DNA of 18,637 nucleotides from Deltaproteobacteria bacterium (lineage in GTDB: Bacteria > Desulfobacterota > Desulfobacteria > Desulfobacterales > B30-G6). Location: NCBI GenBank assembly GCA_003647375.1, contig QMMS01000059.1, forward strand, positions 1-18,637, read 5' to 3'. A program made the translations under genes and the position numbers. Shown here in pieces: positions 14,560 through 18,637 of the stretch. Under the pieces are notes generated by a model. It worked only from the letters and a program-made list of their open reading frames with translations. It ran no database searches and was not told the origin of the DNA. Within the stretch, counting starts at the first letter, position 1, and each line of letters starts with the position of its first letter.

Positions 14560-17418
14560 TTATTCAGTTTTCTCTATTCCGGATAGTTCTTTAAGTATTT
14601 TTTCCAGGTTTTCCAGTTCCCTCCCGTAACCAGTCCAATCGCCATTACGCAGATGTGTCTTGGCTTTCGTATAATGGTCCAGGGCCATCACACCCAGGTT
14701 GGATAATCCTTCACCCTCTATTTGCGGGATAACCAGGGAAGCCGGCTGTTTCGGGGTTATTTCAACATCCAGGATACGGCTCAAGGCCCTGTCCAGAGTT
14801 TCCTCCATAATCAGGCGATTGCCAAAAGCGACGATGACCCTTTTGAGTTCCGGCAGGGAAGCAGCTCTTGATTCTTCGGGCCGGGGGACGCGCGCACTTG
14901 CTCGCTGGGGTTTTACCGCAGTACCGGATTGAGGGGTGTCGGTTGGGGACATTTGGCTTTCTTCCTGGATGGCTTCCAGATATACCGGCTCCACATAAAT
15001 AAAGGTCTCACCGACGGGAATAGCCAATAAATTACCCCGGATGACCCGGGAACCTCTCTGCCCCCACAGACTCAATTCTCGGGAAATTTCCGTTTGTTGA
15101 TCCACCCTGGCTTCAATCTGCATCGGTCCATAAACCAGTTTTTCCTTGGGCAGCTTGTAGACCAGCAGGTTGCCATAGTTGGGCAAATCACATCGGGCCG
15201 CCAGCCAGCCGATCATATTATCTTTCTTGGAAGGGGTGAAAGGAGACATCAGGAAAAATTCTTCCCTTTGCTCTTCAGGCAGCTTGAGAATGATGTAGTA
15301 AGGTTCCATTTCTTGACGGCGATCCCCATAAACTTCATCCGGAATTTGCCAGAGGTCCTCCTGGTTGTAGAAAACCTGGACATCTTCCATGTGATATTTC
15401 GTGTACGTCTCCATTTGGATTTTAAAGAGATCCTTGGGGTAGCGAATATGCGCTTTCAGTTCTGCGGGCATATCCTTGAAAGGCTTAAACAGATCCGGGA
15501 AGATCTGCGCATAGGTTTTGATGATGGGGTCTTTTTCATCGATCACGTAGAAGGCAACATCTCCGTTATAGGCATCGATGGTGACCTTGACGGAATTGCG
15601 GATGTAGTTAAGCCGTCTTTTTTTAAATTTTCCGTAAGACCTTTGGGAATAAGGATACATCGCAGAGGTCGTGTAGGCATCTTGGATCCAATAGAGCTTG
15701 CCGTTGGAAACAACCAGATAGGGATCACCATCATAATCGAGAAAAGGGGCAATCGCATTCGTTCGCCGGTAAACCCGCCGGTTAAACATGATGCGACTTT
15801 CCGGATTCAAATAGGTGGTAAAGAGTATCTGGGGATCAAAAAACTCAATGGCAAACAAAAGCCTTCTGAAAAAAGATTTGATATGGATACCTCCCGTGCC
15901 CTGGTAGGTGGTATAAACATTTTTGTCCCCCTTGGGATAATCAAATTCCTGGGCTTCTGTCTTTACCAGTACATACGCATCCGTTTTTTCGCCATAATAG
16001 ATCTCGGGGCGCACGACCTTCAGGTCCGGTTCAAAAGAAGGTGGCAGGTCTTTGACAAAAAGGCGGGGAAGTCCCTCGCTGGTCACTTCATTGACCGGGC
16101 TTGCAGCCAGACCGTAGCCATGGGTATAGGTGAGGTGTCTGTTGACCCAGGTATTGGCCTGGGGAGGCAACTTATTGACCACCAACTCCCGGGCGGCCAG
16201 CATGATCTGACGATACTGACCGTCGACGATGTACCGATCGACGTCGACATTGTTAAAATCGTAATACAGTCGTATGGCTTGAATCTGCCGGTAAGTTTGA
16301 AGCAGTGGGCGCTCGTCCCAAATCCGGATATTTTGGATCGTTACATCATGCTGCTTGAGATCCTGGGCAGTGAGCTCGTTCTTCACTTCAAAGTTGACTA
16401 CTTTGATTTTATTCAGATTGTAGGCCTTGCGGGTAAAATCAATATTGTAGGCGATGTAGGGAGCTTCTTTGGCAAGCTCGTTGGGTTTGACTATCAATTT
16501 TTGGGCCAGCATGGGGACCCCTGTTCCCAACCCCAACATGACTCCTATCCAGATTGCCGCACTAATCCAGATTAATTTTGTCCTGATTTTAAAGGCATTG
16601 ATAAAAAGAACTATGGCAAATCCTATGGAGACAAGGACGATTACCTTATAAGCCAGGATCTTGATGTGAACATCGGTATAGCTGGCGCCGAAAGCCGGTC
16701 CCTGGTCGGAATATAAAAGCCCGAACATTTTCAGACGATAAGCCCAGGCCAGAAGCAGCACAATGATTCCACCCAGAAAAATGAGATGCTTTTTAACGTT
16801 TTCCGCAAGGGTGATTTTAGGCAGGGCCGTTTGGGTACCCATGGCTTGATCGAGGTCACCCTCTATTTTCAGGGCACCGTTTTTCAGATACCAGGCCATC
16901 GTGGCCGGTACAGCCACGATAAAAAGAATCAGCAATCCATTTTGGATAAAGATGTAAAAAGGCAATGAAAACAGGTAAAAACCGAGGTCCCGGTTAAAAA
17001 CAGGGTCGGTGCTGCCAAAAGGTTGCTGATACAGATAACGCAGGAGCAAATCCCATTGAGCGGAGCCTTTTGAAGCTATATAAATGGGAAGAAACAGAAT
17101 AAAAGCGGTCACCAGGGTTTTTAGCATTGCAGGGGAAAGGCCAAATTGCGAAACATAATTGTCGGCAATTTTAAAGCCCCCCCCTGTCCCAACGGGCGGG
17201 TTTAAACGATTGGCGGCGTAAATGTTCACACCGATGATCAGAGTCAAAAGCAGCCAGACCATCAATCCAAACCCGAATTTGCCCATCAACATGGTCCAGA
17301 AAACAGGCGAAAAGCCCAAATTTTCAAACCATAACCAGTCTGGATAAATCGAAGTACCTATCCACAGCAATAGAACACCAACAATTCCGATACCGATAAC
17401 AATTAATTTTTTTTGCAT
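14560..17418 (-). CDS. UPF0182 family seven-helix membrane protein
   Basis: A 952-aa inner-membrane protein of the UPF0182 family (PF03699), function unestablished. Seven helices are visible: about 5-25, 49-69, 98-116, 149-176, 211-229, 255-276 and 282-300. A large extracytoplasmic C-terminal region follows. Family marks are FGSTDPVFNRDLGFYLFSLP (134-153), FGASYTDVHI and KPNELAKEAPYIAYNIDFTR (311-330). A Ser/Thr/Pro-rich linker (about 830-860) separates the main domain from a helical tail. The ATG follows AAGGA at 6 nt. It heads a run with the PycTM and PilZ genes (stop overlapping the next ribosome site), which suggests a shared membrane role. It has close to the family's usual 900-1000 residues and appears intact. 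Confidence 0.9.
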   Translation of the reverse strand: MQKKLIVIGIGIVGVLLLWIGTSIYPDWLWFENLGFSPVFWTMLMGKFGFGLMVWLLLTLIIGVNIYAANRLNPPVGTGGGFKIADNYVSQFGLSPAMLKTLVTAFILFLPIYIASKGSAQWDLLLRYLYQQPFGSTDPVFNRDLGFYLFSLPFYIFIQNGLLILFIVAVPATMAWYLKNGALKIEGDLDQAMGTQTALPKITLAENVKKHLIFLGGIIVLLLAWAYRLKMFGLLYSDQGPAFGASYTDVHIKILAYKVIVLVSIGFAIVLFINAFKIRTKLIWISAAIWIGVMLGLGTGVPMLAQKLIVKPNELAKEAPYIAYNIDFTRKAYNLNKIKVVNFEVKNELTAQDLKQHDVTIQNIRIWDERPLLQTYRQIQAIRLYYDFNNVDVDRYIVDGQYRQIMLAARELVVNKLPPQANTWVNRHLTYTHGYGLAASPVNEVTSEGLPRLFVKDLPPSFEPDLKVVRPEIYYGEKTDAYVLVKTEAQEFDYPKGDKNVYTTYQGTGGIHIKSFFRRLLFAIEFFDPQILFTTYLNPESRIMFNRRVYRRTNAIAPFLDYDGDPYLVVSNGKLYWIQDAYTTSAMYPYSQRSYGKFKKRRLNYIRNSVKVTIDAYNGDVAFYVIDEKDPIIKTYAQIFPDLFKPFKDMPAELKAHIRYPKDLFKIQMETYTKYHMEDVQVFYNQEDLWQIPDEVYGDRRQEMEPYYIILKLPEEQREEFFLMSPFTPSKKDNMIGWLAARCDLPNYGNLLVYKLPKEKLVYGPMQIEARVDQQTEISRELSLWGQRGSRVIRGNLLAIPVGETFIYVEPVYLEAIQEESQMSPTDTPQSGTAVKPQRASARVPRPEESRAASLPELKRVIVAFGNRLIMEETLDRALSRILDVEITPKQPASLVIPQIEGEGLSNLGVMALDHYTKAKTHLRNGDWTGYGRELENLEKILKELSGIEKTE

Positions 17419-17429
17419 AATATTCCTTA

Positions 17430-17620
17430 TATGTATTTGGCAATGACGTCATAGACACGAATGCAACTATCAAACCCTTTGACTTTACCCTACGGTATGG
17501 GAAATATGCCTCAAATGTCTTCCGAAGAACAGCTTTTTCTTTTTCTTCATTAAAATAACCATAAATAACGGTAGCAATCAAAGCGAACACTATCATAAGA
17601 ATGGGACGAAATACGTTTTA
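17430..17620 (-). pseudogene. Fragment of a CHASE2-type adenylate/guanylate cyclase
   Basis: The minus-strand frame reads NVFRPILMIVFALIATVIYG, a membrane helix, then YFNEEKEKAVLRKTFEAYFP. That resembles the last helix of a CHASE2 sensor and the charged linker with FxxYxxP that precedes a class III cyclase domain. A stop codon lies just before (complement near 17617-17619), and after FEAYFP the similarity ends: no cyclase domain follows, and the frame runs into the UPF0182 start. I see it as a remnant of a longer gene, disrupted at both ends. A spurious frame with chance similarity is possible. Confidence 0.45.
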
Positions 17621-17645
17621 AACAAGATCGAGGTGACAAGAATAA

Positions 17646-17662
17646 ATCATTCAATGAATGAT
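17646..17662. repeat. Palindrome ATCATTCA-A-TGAATGAT
   Basis: Perfect 8-bp arms with a 1-bp centre in an AT-rich non-coding stretch, about 230 bp upstream of the UPF0182 start on the minus strand. It could be a binding site for a regulator of the UPF0182 operon, or of no function. Confidence 0.3.
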
Positions 17663-17751
17663 GATAAAGTATTTGATTGATATGCTTTGCAGATTAGAAA
17701 GACCCCTGTTTTTTTATCGGAGGTAGCCATGAGTCTTTGTCATGTGGGGAC

Positions 17752-17788
17752 AAAAAAAGGGTTACGCAAAATGCGTAACCCTTTTTTT
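17752..17788. terminator. Perfect bidirectional intrinsic terminator
   Basis: Bases 17752-17768 and 17772-17788 are exact reverse complements: an A-tract, GGGTTACGCA, a 3-nt loop, TGCGTAACCC and a T-tract. It works on either strand, and serves the two small secreted-protein genes that end at 17804, 15 bp upstream. On the other strand nothing convincing ends there. Confidence 0.85.
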
Positions 17789-17803
17789 TGTTGCCAGAAC
17801 CTT

Positions 17804-17989
17804 CTATTCTACTTGATTATCTTGAGCATCGTCACCAGGAGCCGCGCAGGTATCACTGCCGGCATCACCTTGGCTGACTGTCCCTTCCCCCACGTCACCG
17901 TGGTTCTTGCCACCACCGGCATAAACCGGAGCTATAGCTACACTCATAAGAAGGGCCAATGAAATCAGGATTGCATATATTTTTTTCAT
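17804..17989 (-). CDS. Small secreted Gly/Asp-rich peptide (hypothetical)
   Basis: A 61-aa protein I do not recognise. Residues 1-24 form a clear signal peptide (MKKIYAIL..., cut after VYA), leaving a 37-residue mature chain rich in Gly, Asp and Gln, with GDVGEG, GDAGSD and PGDDAQDNQ repeats of a GD pattern and one cysteine (Cys-48 of the precursor). GGAAG precedes the ATG at 4-5 nt; an upstream ATG adds 8 charged residues and is less likely. It lies 62 bp after the stop of the other secreted gene and before the terminator, so the two are probably co-transcribed. The mature chain has no membrane segment and looks intrinsically disordered. Confidence 0.7.
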   Translation of the reverse strand: MKKIYAILISLALLMSVAIAPVYAGGGKNHGDVGEGTVSQGDAGSDTCAAPGDDAQDNQVE

Positions 17990-18051
17990 AATTCTTCCTT
18001 TCTTTGTTTTCAATATTTTTTCTTTAAACAGCTTCCTGCGTTTAAAACTGT

Positions 18052-18456
18052 TTACATCGGTACGATAATTATTTCGGATTCCTCAGTTTCTGGATCGTCA
18101 CTCACCCCATTGCCAGGGCCGTAAGTGCCATCCCGTGGGGAAAGTCCGGTACCATCACCGGGCCCGTAGCTATTGCCGTTTTTGTTTCTGTCTCTATTCT
18201 GGAGTCCTTCTTTGTCACTGTCGCCGGGACCGGTTCCATCACAATCACTGCTGCCCGAGCCACCCTTTCCTTCACCTCCGGATCCTCCATTACCAGAGCC
18301 TTTGGCTAAAAATAAGTCAGTGGTGTCGCCAGTGAGTCCAGCGCTGATTGTCTCTTCCGGTTGAATGGAAACAGGTGATATGTTGTGACTTATTGCTGGA
18401 GATACAGATAAAAACAGGATAAACATTAAGCAAGATAACATGGTCAGTTTTTTCAT
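18052..18456 (-). CDS. Secreted Gly-rich protein with GPGDGT repeats (hypothetical)
   Basis: A 134-aa protein. Residues 1-23 form a signal peptide (cut after AIS). The mature chain has a low-complexity Gly/Ser tract GSGNGGSGGEGKGGSGSS (53-70), then repeats of the pattern GPGDGT/SPRDGTYGPGNG (76-117), an Asn/Arg stretch in the middle, and an acidic tail ending in hydrophobic IIIVPM. The mature part has a single cysteine (Cys-72). GGAG lies about 9 nt before the ATG. GPGDGT-type repeats look like those of small exported proteins in related bacteria, but I know no function. The sequence is low-complexity, so weak similarity should not be trusted. It and the next small gene form a probable two-gene unit. 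Confidence 0.7.
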   Translation of the reverse strand: MKKLTMLSCLMFILFLSVSPAISHNISPVSIQPEETISAGLTGDTTDLFLAKGSGNGGSGGEGKGGSGSSDCDGTGPGDSDKEGLQNRDRNKNGNSYGPGDGTGLSPRDGTYGPGNGVSDDPETEESEIIIVPM

Positions 18457-18507
18457 TGTAAATCACTCCAATCATTTAAATAAATTTTAACAAAACCCAT
18501 GGAATCT

Positions 18508-18580
18508 CACGGGTAAACCCGTGGTCCCATTAAAATACCCGTCTTCGCCTTCGGCTTCCGTCTTCGCTCTGCGAGCTACG
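18508..18580. repeat. 73-bp repeat, right copy (inverted with respect to left end)
   Basis: Exact reverse complement of 62-134, lying 51 bp upstream of the start codon of the Gly-rich secreted-protein gene. The two copies face each other across almost the whole window. Confidence 0.9.
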
Positions 18581-18637
18581 ACGTGACAAGTCCGTCTTCG
18601 CTCTGCGAGCTACGACGTGACAAGTCCGTCTTCGCTC
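18558..18637. repeat. 34-bp tandem repeat, 2.4 units, running off the window
   Basis: Two identical 34-bp units (18558-18591 and 18592-18625) and 12 bases of a third reach the window edge. Each unit begins CCGTCTTCGCTCTGCGAGCT and ends CGTGACAAGT. The first unit shares its opening bases with the 73-bp inverted repeat. At the left end a single diverged unit occupies about 50-83. Units abut with no spacers, so it is not a CRISPR array. Confidence 0.9.

Noticed and set aside
15094..16575. 493-codon open frame on the + strand inside the UPF0182 gene
   Set aside because: It is fully antisense to a recognisable 952-aa family protein, has no family resemblance of its own and no clear ribosome site.
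14020..17418. Complete Pycsar defence system
   Set aside because: Only the effector-like protein is present. No intact pyrimidine cyclase is encoded nearby, and UPF0182 and PilZ are not known Pycsar parts.
17687..17962. 91-codon + frame, or its internal start at 17729 after a good GGAGG
   Set aside because: It reads straight through a perfect intrinsic terminator and then antisense to the small secreted gene; product not credible.
18558..18637. 34-bp repeat as a possible CRISPR array
   Set aside because: Units abut directly, there are no spacers between them, and no cas gene is in the window.

Overview
The window reads like one contig of a Desulfobacterota-type (deltaproteobacterial, probably anaerobic) genome. 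This placement is inference. It rests on the gene mix (livK-type transporter, DUF1847, UPF0182, YegD-like Hsp70, monocluster ferredoxin), moderate GC, and dispersed GC-rich non-coding repeats. Both ends run into the same repeat: a 73-bp sequence at 62-134 recurs exactly, inverted, at 18508-18580, and the right end continues into a 34-bp tandem array. The window may therefore be a contig whose assembly stopped in a multicopy repeat.

Layout. 1-779: repeats and leader, no credible gene. 780-7332 (+): an operon for a complete branched-chain-amino-acid-type (HAAT) ABC importer in the order binding protein, ATPase, ATPase, permease, permease, then a 3-hydroxyisobutyrate-dehydrogenase-like oxidoreductase and a metallo-beta-lactamase-fold hydrolase. 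A strong hairpin separates the binding-protein gene from the rest. 9366-7343 (-): a convergent operon for a creatininase-family amidohydrolase, a SorC-type regulator and a small ferredoxin, ending 10 bp from the first operon. Together these look like one uptake-and-catabolism locus for an unidentified small (amide-bearing or sugar-like) compound.

9541-11417: an AT-rich YegD-like Hsp70 gene (-) flanked by two long imperfect palindromes. Their stems differ, but both share an asymmetric internal-loop core (AACTGTCTGAGATCKTTAG on one side, CTTAG...CGAGTTTT on the other). Nearly all stem mismatches outside the apical part are G.T, as expected of a folded RNA. 11483-13266 (+): DUF1847 and leuB.

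17418-13276 (-): a UPF0182 seven-helix membrane protein, a stand-alone PycTM (Pycsar effector) membrane protein and a PilZ (c-di-GMP) protein in a tight run. No Pycsar cyclase gene is visible; just upstream is only a broken fragment resembling the C-terminal membrane helix and linker of a CHASE2 adenylate cyclase. 18456-17804 (-): two small secreted Gly/Asp-rich proteins followed by a perfect intrinsic terminator.

The strongest leads are the paired palindromic elements and the orphan PycTM/PilZ/UPF0182 operon.
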